In this document: positions 33,679 to 42,488 of the stretch, one piece after another | How the letters are laid out: every line of letters starts with the position of its first letter | Position numbering within the stretch: position 1 is the first letter of the stretch | Assembly (NCBI RefSeq): GCF_003730115.1 | Contig: NZ_RJVP01000006.1 | Span: 62,001-126,000, forward strand | Origin: Pseudomethylobacillus aquaticus | GTDB lineage: Bacteria > Pseudomonadota > Gammaproteobacteria > Burkholderiales > Methylophilaceae | Direction: 5' to 3' | Length of the DNA: 64,000 bases | Position numbers and translations under genes: made by a program | The notes under the pieces: generated by a model | The model's database searches: none | The model's input: the letters and a program-made list of their open reading frames with translations, nothing else | What the model was told of the DNA's origin: nothing

Positions 33679-35108
33679 GGCCCGACCTCCTGAGCAGCAG
33701 GCAGCGCTTGCAGCGGCGCGGACACCTGCCCTGGTGCCGGTGCTTTGATGCGCAACAGGCATTCCGCCTCCAGACTGCCTTTTTCCGGCATGCCATCTGC
33801 CGCCATAAAACGGTAGATCACATCACGCGCGCAGCCATGGGACAACACATGTTGTGCCACGCCTGGCACCTTGATCACATGCCGCATGGCGCGATCGGCG
33901 AGCGTAGCGTCACTGTAGCGGGCAGCCAGCACCAGCGTGGGGATATCATCAAGATCAACGGCAGCGAGGTCACTGCTGGGCAAAGGCGGCAAGTCCGCGC
34001 AGTAGGTTTGCAGGCTGGAGACCTTATGCTGATGGAACCACTGCCCCCATACGGAACTGGGCGCACCCTGACGTTGTGTCAGCCACTGGCATTGGCGTGC
34101 CAGCCACAGGCCGTGATTGAAACGCGTGTCATCGCGCGACCAGAGCGAAGACGACAAACCAAGCAGCGCCAGCCAGTGCCCATTGGCCGCCTGTTCCAGC
34201 GCGGCAGGCAGTGCAGAACTCAAGCTGGTGCTGCGCAGTATGGAGGTCAGCAGGCTGGCCAACATGCGCTCATCCAGAATAAAGTTGTCCAGATGGCCAG
34301 TCTGCGGGTGTGGCAGTGTCAAGCTCACTGGCAACTGGCGCAGTAGCTGTTCCAGCCTGCTGTTCAGATTTGGGTAGGCGGCCATGCAGCGCAGGTTCTG
34401 CTCACAGCGGATCAGCAACTGGGCCAGGGCATCGGCACTGTAGCTGGCCTGGAATGCCAGTGGATCGTCAGCAGGCAAAGGGCTTTCCCATACCATCTTG
34501 TTGATGGCGTTGGGCTGTATACGCAGCCAGGCTTTCGCCACCTCTACGCCTGTGCCTTCTGCCAGCACGTTCACCTGCTTGAGGCCCAGTTGTTGCCGCA
34601 ACTGTTCGTGATCGGCGGCCATGCGTTGCGGGGTGTACACAGCGAGGCCACCCGCGGCGAGGATGGCTTGCTGGCAGGCGGCCAGCGTGCGCGCATCACT
34701 GAACCGTTCCAGTCGTTTGCTGATGGAGGCCGGGCCAGGCGGTGCGCACTGCAAAGGGGTGGAGGCGCCGCTACCGCGTGTGTCCAGCCAGATCAGGTCA
34801 CGGGTATTGAGCACACGGGTGAGTGTGGCACTCAGGCCGGGAGCGTATTCGGAAGCATCGCCACCAATACCATCCGGTATCCATATCAATGGGTCTGGCC
34901 TGGGGTAGCGTGCCCGTGCCGCGATCTTGCGCCAGGCCACTTTGATGGTGCCGAGTTGTGGCTGTTGCGGGTCGGCAGGCACCAGCAGCTCACCGCACAG
35001 AATCTCGTAGCTATAGCCAGTGATGCGACAGGGTCGGGCCTCTTGCGCTGCCGACAGCGCACTGCTGCTGCACAGCAGCAAGGCCGCCAGCACGCATCGC
35101 CAGATCAT
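33675..35108 (-). CDS. alpha/beta-hydrolase (TAP-like) with degenerate nucleophile
   Basis: 477 residues with a signal peptide (1-21). The fold markers of the TAP-like hydrolase family are present: DLIWLDTRGSGAS for the oxyanion region, a C-terminal aspartate in RYSDATLADRA, and a histidine in VLSHGCARDV. The nucleophile elbow, normally GGSYG, reads AEGTG with glycine 185 (codon at 34554-34556) where serine should be. So it is probably not an active hydrolase and may be a periplasmic binding or chaperone-like partner of the flanking ABC exporters. Coupled by ATGA overlaps on both sides. Confidence 0.75.
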   Translation of the reverse strand: MIWRCVLAALLLCSSSALSAAQEARPCRITGYSYEILCGELLVPADPQQPQLGTIKVAWRKIAARARYPRPDPLIWIPDGIGGDASEYAPGLSATLTRVLNTRDLIWLDTRGSGASTPLQCAPPGPASISKRLERFSDARTLAACQQAILAAGGLAVYTPQRMAADHEQLRQQLGLKQVNVLAEGTGVEVAKAWLRIQPNAINKMVWESPLPADDPLAFQASYSADALAQLLIRCEQNLRCMAAYPNLNSRLEQLLRQLPVSLTLPHPQTGHLDNFILDERMLASLLTSILRSTSLSSALPAALEQAANGHWLALLGLSSSLWSRDDTRFNHGLWLARQCQWLTQRQGAPSSVWGQWFHQHKVSSLQTYCADLPPLPSSDLAAVDLDDIPTLVLAARYSDATLADRAMRHVIKVPGVAQHVLSHGCARDVIYRFMAADGMPEKGSLEAECLLRIKAPAPGQVSAPLQALPAAQEVGP

Positions 35109-36244
35109 GGCTGACGCCAGCCGCGTCGTTTCCATACCCAGATGGCGAGGCCCATCAGCAGCAGCGGCATGATCATCAGATTGGCGGTGTGTATCAGCCC
35201 TTTAACGACAAAATCCTTGTCAGGCCTGTCGAGCAGCAGGGTCTGCAGGCTGATGCTGTGGAACTCGAACATGAAACCACGCAGCACATCAAAGGCCGGG
35301 AAATTCTGTGCCAGTGCGAACACGACCCCCACCAGCATCAGATAACAGAAGCCCATCAAACTGGCAGAGGTCTGGCTGCGGCTCAGGCTGGTCAATAGCG
35401 TGGCGATGGAGATCAAGCCTATGCTGCTGCATACGATAAGCAACCAGCTCAACGCGGCTTGCAGCATGACAGGCATCAGGATCTGCAAGATCGCGGCGCT
35501 GGCCAGCAAGGACAAGGTAAGGTGGAACAGGAATTTGGCCAGCCATTGCTCGCCCGGACCCGCCGTGGTCATGGCCAGTGCCTGGGTGATGCCACGCTCG
35601 CGCTCGTGTGCCGTCAGCGAGATGAACAAGGCGCAGCACACAAAGAACTGTGTGGAGAACATGAGCATGGCGCCGACCACCGCTTTGGACTTGCTGCTGC
35701 CCAGGTCGAAGGTGGACGACGCGGTGGCGGCGGCTTTTGCAGGCAGTGGGCGCAAGCCCTGCTGTATGTTGTCGCCACTGTGGTAGGCGGCCAGCCCGGC
35801 CAGCACCCAGCGCGACAGGCCGTTGATCTGCTTGAGATCGGTACCGGCGTAGCGGAACAGCACACGGCGCTCTGCGCGCGCGCTGTCAGTGTCAGCGGCG
35901 CTGTCCGTGTTGCGCATACCGATCTCGGCCACACAACTGACCCTGGCTGGATAGTCCATGCGCACGCCCGGCTCGAATGCCCTGGGCAAGGCCTGGAAGC
36001 GCACTGGCAGACGCGGATGCTGATTGGCTTTGAGGTGGCGTATGAAGTCATCTTCAGCCGGGTATACCACCAGGCACGGGCCTTGCGACGCGCGCTTGGC
36101 CTGGGCACTGGCTTTGCTCTCGATACTGACCAGCAAGGCCATCAGGATCAACAGCCCCACCGCCATCAGCGCTGCCGGATTACGGCGCAGCCGCAACCAT
36201 TCCTTGCTGTAAAGCACCCATAGCCGGTTCAAGCGTTTCATCAT
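35105..36244 (-). CDS. ABC-2 type transporter permease (NatB-like)
   Basis: 379 residues. An N-terminal membrane segment (about 25-42) is followed by a large extracytoplasmic domain and a C-terminal bundle of five segments with the coupling motif TAHERERGITQALAMTT. A long Lys/Ser-rich loop (STFDLGSSKSKAV) precedes the bundle. It pairs with the ATPase at 36241-37089, with an ATGA overlap. Related in layout to the permease at 31715 but clearly divergent. Confidence 0.82.
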   Translation of the reverse strand: MMKRLNRLWVLYSKEWLRLRRNPAALMAVGLLILMALLVSIESKASAQAKRASQGPCLVVYPAEDDFIRHLKANQHPRLPVRFQALPRAFEPGVRMDYPARVSCVAEIGMRNTDSAADTDSARAERRVLFRYAGTDLKQINGLSRWVLAGLAAYHSGDNIQQGLRPLPAKAAATASSTFDLGSSKSKAVVGAMLMFSTQFFVCCALFISLTAHERERGITQALAMTTAGPGEQWLAKFLFHLTLSLLASAAILQILMPVMLQAALSWLLIVCSSIGLISIATLLTSLSRSQTSASLMGFCYLMLVGVVFALAQNFPAFDVLRGFMFEFHSISLQTLLLDRPDKDFVVKGLIHTANLMIMPLLLMGLAIWVWKRRGWRQP

Positions 36245-37089
36245 GTGTAAGCCTGTCCAGTCAGTTTACGGAACACATCCTCGAAGCGGAATTCGCGTGA
36301 ATGCACACGGACACAGTGCTCTTCCGTGACGATACGGGACAGCCTGGCTTTATCTTCGGGCACATCCAGATGCAAGGTTTCGCGCATGGATTTACCGTCC
36401 CTGTCATATTGCACATCGCAATAGCGCTCGGCATGCCGTGTGATGAAGGCAGTGGGCGTGTCGCATTCGAGCAGGCGTCCTTTGGCGATGATGGCCACGC
36501 GGTCACAGATCTGCTCCACCTCGTCCATATCATGCGTGGTTAGGAACACCGTGGTGCCCGACGCTGCCAGCTCGCGCAGCAAGCTGCGCACCAGCTGGAT
36601 GGAATGCGCGTCCAGATTGGCGGTGGGCTCATCGAAGAACACCAGCCTGGGGCTGTGCAGCAGTTCGCGCGCGATCAGCAGCTTTTTTTTCATGCCCTTG
36701 GAATAGTTGCGCACTTTGAGATCGCCCGCTTCGCTAAGCTGCAAACGAGCCAGCCAGTCTTCCACGCTGGCACTGTCCACCCCATACAGGCGCGCATACA
36801 GTTGCAGGTTTTCGCGGCCGGTAAAATCATCAAAATGGTTCTCGGTATCCGGCACATAGCCCATGATGGGTTTGACGGTGTCCAGTTGCCAGGGCAAGGC
36901 ATGTCCGTTGATGCTGACGCTACCAGCGCTGGGTTTGAGTGCCCCGGTAAGCGCACGTATGGTGGTGGTCTTGCCTGCCCCGTTCGGGCCAAGAAAACCG
37001 AATAACTCGCCCGCCTCGACCGCGAGACTGAGCCCATCGACCGCATTGAACTGGCCGAAGCGTATGGTGAGCTGTTCCAGACGTATCAT
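36241..37089 (-). CDS. ABC transporter ATP-binding protein (NatA-like)
   Basis: 282 residues. Walker A is GPNGAGKTTTI, the signature is YSKGMKKKLLIAREL (a common variant in NatA/CcmA-type proteins), and Walker B is LVFFDEPTANLD. The C-terminal extension resembles NatA-like proteins. It overlaps the DUF192 gene before it and the permease gene after it, both by ATGA. Confidence 0.88.
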   Translation of the reverse strand: MIRLEQLTIRFGQFNAVDGLSLAVEAGELFGFLGPNGAGKTTTIRALTGALKPSAGSVSINGHALPWQLDTVKPIMGYVPDTENHFDDFTGRENLQLYARLYGVDSASVEDWLARLQLSEAGDLKVRNYSKGMKKKLLIARELLHSPRLVFFDEPTANLDAHSIQLVRSLLRELAASGTTVFLTTHDMDEVEQICDRVAIIAKGRLLECDTPTAFITRHAERYCDVQYDRDGKSMRETLHLDVPEDKARLSRIVTEEHCVRVHSREFRFEDVFRKLTGQAYT

Positions 37090-37445
37090 GCCTTGCCTCC
37101 TGCCAGCACCAGCTGGTCACCGATCTGCACCTCACTGGCCGCGTGTGCAGGTAACTCCAGCACATGGGCGGCCTTGCGAACATAGGCACTGATACGCCAG
37201 GGCCGCATCGCGCGATCAATCGCAAGCACCTGCAAGCTGGCGTCCAGAAACACCACGTCGATGGCATAGCCCATGAAATGGGTATGCACCTGCTGGCATG
37301 GCGTGATGAGCAGCCCATCGCCTGGCTGCAAGGGTTTGCGCCCCAACAAGCCGGCGAGGCGCGTGAAGAAATTATCCGCACGTCTCAAACGTGCCACCAG
37401 CAGGCGTCCGCTGGCTTGATGCTGTATCTGCTGCAGAAGAGGCAT
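37086..37445 (-). CDS. DUF192 family protein
   Basis: 119 residues. The family core is visible as LARLRRADNFFTRLAGLLGR, HTHFMGYAIDVVFLD and VLELPAHAASEVQIGDQL. Many DUF192 proteins are exported, but this one has no signal peptide. The gene follows tadC by 3 bp and overlaps the ABC ATPase. DUF192 genes recur beside tadC in other Tad loci, though the function is unknown. Confidence 0.8.
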   Translation of the reverse strand: MPLLQQIQHQASGRLLVARLRRADNFFTRLAGLLGRKPLQPGDGLLITPCQQVHTHFMGYAIDVVFLDASLQVLAIDRAMRPWRISAYVRKAAHVLELPAHAASEVQIGDQLVLAGGKA

Positions 37446-37448
37446 GGG

Positions 37449-38297
37449 TCAGGAAATAATCTCGTCGATGATCTGGAAAACCCGGATGATGCTGGGGCCA
37501 GCGGCAAGGATGAACACCGCAGGCAGGATCATGCTGGCCATAGGGAGCAGCATGCGGATGGGCAGGCGTTCTGCTTTGCGCTGAGTTTCGGCTTCGTTCT
37601 CGCGTAGCAATGCCTGCGCATGGTGACGCATCACCGCCCCCAAAGAGGCACCGGTCTGGTCGGCCTGTATCATGCCGGAAGCGACATCGCCAACTGCTTC
37701 GACGCGGCTGCGCCCCGCCCACAAGCGCAAGGCTTCGTTGCGGCGGCGACCACGCAGCATGGCCTCGTTCATGATGTTGAGTTCGAAATAAAGTGGATGA
37801 CGCGGGTCTGATTCCTGCAGCACAAAATTCAGTGCAGACTCGAAGGCCACGCCGCTTTCCATGATGGCGGCCACCGTCTCCAGCAGATTGGGCAGCTCCT
37901 CCTTCACCATGCTGTCGTGATTCTTCTGGTATTTGAGCAACCAGAACATACACAAAAGCAGCAGCACACCGCCGGAAAGCACTGCATAGGTGGCCATGCT
38001 GTCCTGCTTGCCTAGGAGCACACTGGCGGTGGCTCCCAGAAGGCCACCTAGCAACAGCAAGCTGACACGCCCCTGCGTGGTGGCAATGAATTTACGCAGA
38101 TGAAAATAAAACCGCGCCGACCCCTCCAGGCCGTAATCACCAGCGGACAGGTCAGCCTCTTCCTCCTGCTCAGGCACGCTAAAGCCAAACAGGATGCGTT
38201 CACGTTGCCGGCTGCGTGCAGCCAGCTGACGATAGGATTGCAAGCCTATGTAGACCATGGCGAGCAGAACAAGGGTCAGCGCAAGCAGGATCATCAT
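37449..38297 (-). CDS. tadC: Tad pilus inner-membrane platform protein TadC
   Basis: 282 residues. An N-terminal membrane segment, a second pair near 90-130, a cytosolic T2SSF domain (about 140-245, with LPNLLETVAAIMESGVAFE and QTGASLGAVMRHHAQALR-like text), and a C-terminal membrane segment. With TadB it forms the PilC-like platform that the TadA ATPase drives. It lies 3 bp after tadB. Confidence 0.88.
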   Translation of the reverse strand: MMILLALTLVLLAMVYIGLQSYRQLAARSRQRERILFGFSVPEQEEEADLSAGDYGLEGSARFYFHLRKFIATTQGRVSLLLLGGLLGATASVLLGKQDSMATYAVLSGGVLLLLCMFWLLKYQKNHDSMVKEELPNLLETVAAIMESGVAFESALNFVLQESDPRHPLYFELNIMNEAMLRGRRRNEALRLWAGRSRVEAVGDVASGMIQADQTGASLGAVMRHHAQALLRENEAETQRKAERLPIRMLLPMASMILPAVFILAAGPSIIRVFQIIDEIIS

Positions 38298-38300
38298 GGT

Positions 38301-39245
38301 TTAGCGCAACTTGGCAATACGACGCAGCCAGAAGAAGCCGACCACATTCAGCCCGGCAGCAGCAAACAGCAGCTTCTGACCAAAACTGTCGTTGACCATG
38401 GCCTCCATCAGATCCGGACGGAAGTGATACCCCAACAACGCCAGCAATATCGGCAAGGCTGACAGTACCCAGGCGGATAGTTTGGCTTGTGCCGTCAATG
38501 CACTGACGCGCAACTCCATGCGCTTGCGGAACTCCAGCGTGTCCAGGATATGTTGCAGCATGCTGGTCATCTGGCCGCCTGCCTCCCATTTGATGCGCAC
38601 CCCGCGCGCCAGCAAACGTGTGGCGCGTGTGTCCCAGTATTCTGCCCACTCCTGCCAGGCCTGATTGGGCGGGCGACCCAGTTGCAAGGCATCCGCCACC
38701 GACAACATGGAACCGGCGATCGGGTCGCGGCCGTGTTTGGCCACGGATTGCAGCGCTGTCATGGGGGTGCCGCCAGAACGCAATGTGGTGATGAAGCTGG
38801 AGATCATGGCGGGCAACTGGTCGTCATGGCGTTTCTGGCGGCGGGCAGCCAGCTGCATCAGGATCAACCAGCCCAGCAAGGGAGTCAGCACGGCCGCCAG
38901 GGCGATCATCCATAGCTGGGCCATGTAGAACCAGGCCACCACAGAGGCGAGCAGGGTGAACAGTAACAACAAGCCCACATAACCAGGCAATGACAATGGC
39001 AGGTCAGCACGCTTGAGACGGATATCGATCTGTCGCAGCAGATAACTGCGATACAGCATCTCGCGTACTTCAGCCAGGTGCAGCAGATCGGCCGCATCTG
39101 ACCACAGGCTGCCGCTGTCATCCGGCCCCAGTTCCTGCCCGGCCAGCAATCGGTCACGCAGTGCGTCAGTACGCGCCGTGACCAGATAGTCATAGATCAG
39201 ATAGCTCGCCAGCAGGCCCAGCACTGCAAAGAAGATCAGCAGCAT
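38301..39245 (-). CDS. tadB: Tad pilus inner-membrane platform protein TadB
   Basis: 314 residues with membrane segments at the N-terminus, near 90-130 and at the C-terminus. The T2SSF domain spans about 145-270 (LPAMISSFITTLRSGGTPM, KWEAGGQMTSMLQHILDTL). Partner of TadC. It starts 2 bp after the tadA stop. Confidence 0.88.
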   Translation of the reverse strand: MLLIFFAVLGLLASYLIYDYLVTARTDALRDRLLAGQELGPDDSGSLWSDAADLLHLAEVREMLYRSYLLRQIDIRLKRADLPLSLPGYVGLLLLFTLLASVVAWFYMAQLWMIALAAVLTPLLGWLILMQLAARRQKRHDDQLPAMISSFITTLRSGGTPMTALQSVAKHGRDPIAGSMLSVADALQLGRPPNQAWQEWAEYWDTRATRLLARGVRIKWEAGGQMTSMLQHILDTLEFRKRMELRVSALTAQAKLSAWVLSALPILLALLGYHFRPDLMEAMVNDSFGQKLLFAAAGLNVVGFFWLRRIAKLR

Positions 39246-39247
39246 GG

Positions 39248-40642
39248 TCAGGTCTTGAACAGCGTGGAATCCAGCTCGATGCCACGCTCGGCGAGCAGAT
39301 TGGATGCGTTGGGGATGATGCCGCAGGCGCGCATCATCATGCGCTCGCCTTCACGGCGCGTGGTGAAGATATCCTGCATCAGGATCACGCCGTTATCGGT
39401 ACCCACGATCTCGGAGATGTGCGACACCTTGCGCTCACCCGTAGAGTAGCGGTTCACATGCACGATCAGCTGCACCGCAGAACCGATCTGCTCGCGCAGC
39501 ACGCGTTGCGGCAGATCCAGCTCGGCCATCAGCATCATGGTCTCCAGCCGCGACAAGGTGTCACGCGGGCTGTTGGAGTGCAAGGTCGCCAACGAGCCGT
39601 CATGGCCGGTATTCATGGCCTGCAGCATGTCCAGGGCCTCGGCGCCGCGCACTTCACCGACGATGATGCGGTCCGGGCGCATACGCAGGCTGTTGCGCAC
39701 CAGATCACGGATGGAGACCGCACCACGCCCCTCGGTATTGGAAGGCCGCGCTTCCAGCTGCACCAGATGCTTGTGGTTAAGCTGCAGTTCGGCCGTATCT
39801 TCAATGGTGACCACGCGCTCGCCCTCGCCCACATGCTGCGACAGGCAGTTGAGCATGGTAGTCTTGCCCGAGCCGGTACCGCCCGAGATGATGATGTTCA
39901 GTTGCCCGTATACGGCGGCTTTGAGGAACTCGGCCGCTTCGGCGGTCATGGCCCCGCTGCCGACCAGCTCGCGCATGTCCAGGATGTTGCGCATGAAGCG
40001 CCGGATCGACATGGTCGGGCCTTTGACGGCCAGGGGCGGGATGATCACGTTCACACGGCTGCCATCCGCCAGACGCGCATCGGCCATGGGCGAGGATTCG
40101 TCCACACGCCGCCCCACGCGCGACAGGATGCGTTCTATGGTCAGCATCAAGTGGTCGTTGTCGTGAAAGTGGATCTCGGTGGGTTCCAGCAAACCGTGCC
40201 GTTCCACATAGACCTGATGCGGGCCGTTGACCAGGATGTCCGATACCGTGGCGTCGGTCATGAGCGGTGACAATGGCCCCAGCCCCAGCACCTCGTACAT
40301 GAGGTCTTCCACCAGACGGTTACGCTCAGGCCGGGAAAGCGGCAGCGATTCTTCTTCCAGCGCTTTGAGTACATATTCTTCCACTGCGGCCTGGATCTGC
40401 TGCAGGGAAGCCGCCCCCACGGCCTGCGGGTTCAGCAGTTCCAGCAGGCCACGATGCAGCCGGTGGCGGATCTGCGCGTAAGTGGAGGCGGAAGATTGCT
40501 GCGTTTCCTGCTGGTTGGCGGCCAGGCCGGAGCCCACCGCCAGGGATTGGTTCAGCGCGATGACGCGCTCGGTCAGCAGATTGCGGTGCGCCGTCTCCTG
40601 CGAACGCAGGCTGGAGCGGAAATCCGGGTTATCTTCCTGCAT
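39248..40642 (-). CDS. tadA: Tad pilus ATPase TadA/CpaF
   Basis: 464 residues. An N-terminal helical domain (about 55-120) is followed by the secretion-ATPase core. Walker A is IISGGTGSGKTTML, an Asp box follows in VTIEDTAELQL, and Walker B/His box is PDRIIVGEVRGAEALDML with TGHDGSLATLHSN. It powers both extension and retraction in Tad systems. The ATG at 40642 is preferred to the TTG one codon upstream; it shares one base with the tadZ stop (TGATG). Confidence 0.95.
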   Translation of the reverse strand: MQEDNPDFRSSLRSQETAHRNLLTERVIALNQSLAVGSGLAANQQETQQSSASTYAQIRHRLHRGLLELLNPQAVGAASLQQIQAAVEEYVLKALEEESLPLSRPERNRLVEDLMYEVLGLGPLSPLMTDATVSDILVNGPHQVYVERHGLLEPTEIHFHDNDHLMLTIERILSRVGRRVDESSPMADARLADGSRVNVIIPPLAVKGPTMSIRRFMRNILDMRELVGSGAMTAEAAEFLKAAVYGQLNIIISGGTGSGKTTMLNCLSQHVGEGERVVTIEDTAELQLNHKHLVQLEARPSNTEGRGAVSIRDLVRNSLRMRPDRIIVGEVRGAEALDMLQAMNTGHDGSLATLHSNSPRDTLSRLETMMLMAELDLPQRVLREQIGSAVQLIVHVNRYSTGERKVSHISEIVGTDNGVILMQDIFTTRREGERMMMRACGIIPNASNLLAERGIELDSTLFKT

Positions 40643-41841
40643 CAAAGATCCAGCCAGTTACGGAATTGGCGCAAGGCCTTCTCGACGACGCCCTCTGGTG
40701 GCGGGGGCGGCGTAGGCACGCCGGTCACACCATCGACCATGCGGCTCACGGCAGAGGTGACATTGCTGTCCGGGAACATATTCACCAGCGCCTGGCCGCT
40801 ATTGGCCGCAATGGTGGAATGCACGTCATACGGCACCACATGGCTCACCGGCCAGTTCAGTGTCTCGGCCACCAGTTCCGGTGATACATTGCCCCGGAAA
40901 TTACTGAAGCGATTGAGGATGACCTTGATACGGTCTTTGCCGTAGCCGGCTTTTTGCAGCATCTCCAGGTTGTAGCGCGCGCTGCGCAAGGAGGGCACCA
41001 CCGGCTCGGTGACCAGCAGGATCTGGTCAGACAGATCCATCATGGAAAGATTGAGCGTGGACAGCAGCGGGAAGGTGTCCACCACGGTCCAGTCATAACT
41101 GCCTTTGGACACCAGCAGGATCTTGGAAAGCTGATCCTCGGAGAAATCCAGCCCCAGCGGATTATCGGTACTGTGTGCCAGCACATGCAGGCCGGAAGCC
41201 TCGTGTACTGTCATCAACTCATTCAGCATCTCGTTATCGAGACGGCGGTACTCCATCACCGCATCGCGCAACCAGCGTGTAGGTCGCAAGTCCAGCATGG
41301 GGGCGATGTTGGGGGCTTGCGTGTTGGCATCGATGAGTGCCACGCGGTTGCCGCCGAAACGCTGTTGCAGCATCACCGCGAGGTTGCAGGCCATGGTGGT
41401 CTTGCCTACCCCGCCTTTGCTGGAGAAGCAGATCACCACCTTGCCGTTTCTGGCCGGCTGCACGTCCACCGTATTGCTGTTGATGGCGGCGAACTTGTCC
41501 AGGATCTGGTGCACATCCTCGTCCTGGACCGGCTGCACCAGCACTTCGCGCGCGCCAGCACGGATGGTGCGGGTGACGAACTCGGTGGTCAGCTTGTCTA
41601 TGCTGACCACCACCATGCGGTTGGGCACGCCACTCAGCTGCTGGATGGCCAGGATACCCGCCTCGATATTGCGGGTGAGGTCGATATAGACCACCTGCGC
41701 TTCGAACTGATGCGCAAGCTCCAGCCCCTGCCCGACAGACTCTGCAGTACGCAGACTGACCAGCGTTTTGGTGTAGCGTAGACAGGCCGCCTGCATCTGC
41801 TGACGGAAATCACTTTGTGAACTGATGATCAGGATGCGCAT
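40642..41841 (-). CDS. tadZ: Tad pilus localisation protein TadZ/CpaE
   Basis: 399 residues. An atypical receiver-like N-terminal domain (1-120) is followed by a ParA/MinD-type ATPase domain with deviant Walker A CFSSKGGVGKTTMACNLAV (about 135-153) and PTRWLRDAVMEY and DWTVVDTFP motifs. TadZ localises the Tad machine, often to the pole. It starts 2 bp after the TPR gene stop. Confidence 0.9.
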   Translation of the reverse strand: MRILIISSQSDFRQQMQAACLRYTKTLVSLRTAESVGQGLELAHQFEAQVVYIDLTRNIEAGILAIQQLSGVPNRMVVVSIDKLTTEFVTRTIRAGAREVLVQPVQDEDVHQILDKFAAINSNTVDVQPARNGKVVICFSSKGGVGKTTMACNLAVMLQQRFGGNRVALIDANTQAPNIAPMLDLRPTRWLRDAVMEYRRLDNEMLNELMTVHEASGLHVLAHSTDNPLGLDFSEDQLSKILLVSKGSYDWTVVDTFPLLSTLNLSMMDLSDQILLVTEPVVPSLRSARYNLEMLQKAGYGKDRIKVILNRFSNFRGNVSPELVAETLNWPVSHVVPYDVHSTIAANSGQALVNMFPDSNVTSAVSRMVDGVTGVPTPPPPPEGVVEKALRQFRNWLDL

Positions 41842-41843
41842 GA

Positions 41844-42488
41844 TCAGATCCTGCCGTACTGCTGTGCATGCAGATCGTACTCCGCATTACCGAGCATTTT
41901 TTGCAGCTGATTGAACTCATCTGCCACACCATTGACCTGCTCCAGCGGGGCCAGCTTCAGCGCCACTTCATAAGCATGTACAGCAGCGTCAAAGCGACCG
42001 ATTTTGCTGAGGATGCGGGCTTCCTGCAGGCGCCAGCGGAAATCATCCGGCTTGAGCTGCACTGACAAACGGCTGGCACGAGCCGCTTCGCTGAGACGGC
42101 CGGCATTCAGCAAGGACTCGGCCCGCTGCCCGTGCCAACGAGCCGCCTGTGGCTCCAGCATGACCAGCTGCGCATAGCTGTTGGCGGCATCGCTGTGGCG
42201 ACGCATCGCCGTTTGGCAATCGGCCATCAGCCAGTAAGAACGCATCACACTGGGCGTGGATTTCTTCTGCTGCAATTCCGGCAGACCGGTCTGCAGTTTC
42301 CTGATGATGGCGGGGCAATGGGCTTGCGCGCTGGCATATTGTTTTTTGACGATACGCACTTGTGTAGAGGCATCCTGCAGATTCTTTTCGGCCACACTGG
42401 CACCCCAGTTCTGCATGAAGGTAGCCAGGAAGAACACGGGGACCGATACCGCGACGATCAACAACACCAGTTTTTTACGGATGGCCAT
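41844..42488 (-). CDS. TPR protein of the Tad operon (TadD-like position)
   Basis: 214 residues. An N-terminal membrane anchor (about 8-27) is followed by a coiled helical region and three TPR-like repeats (about 90-195; SDAANSYAQLVMLEPQ, LSEAARASRLSVQLKPDD, FDAAVHAYEVALKLAP). TadD is the Tad TPR lipoprotein, but this protein lacks a lipobox, so it is TadD-like only by repeats and position. Its start overlaps the end of the secretin gene by 14 bp. Confidence 0.75.
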   Translation of the reverse strand: MAIRKKLVLLIVAVSVPVFFLATFMQNWGASVAEKNLQDASTQVRIVKKQYASAQAHCPAIIRKLQTGLPELQQKKSTPSVMRSYWLMADCQTAMRRHSDAANSYAQLVMLEPQAARWHGQRAESLLNAGRLSEAARASRLSVQLKPDDFRWRLQEARILSKIGRFDAAVHAYEVALKLAPLEQVNGVADEFNQLQKMLGNAEYDLHAQQYGRI

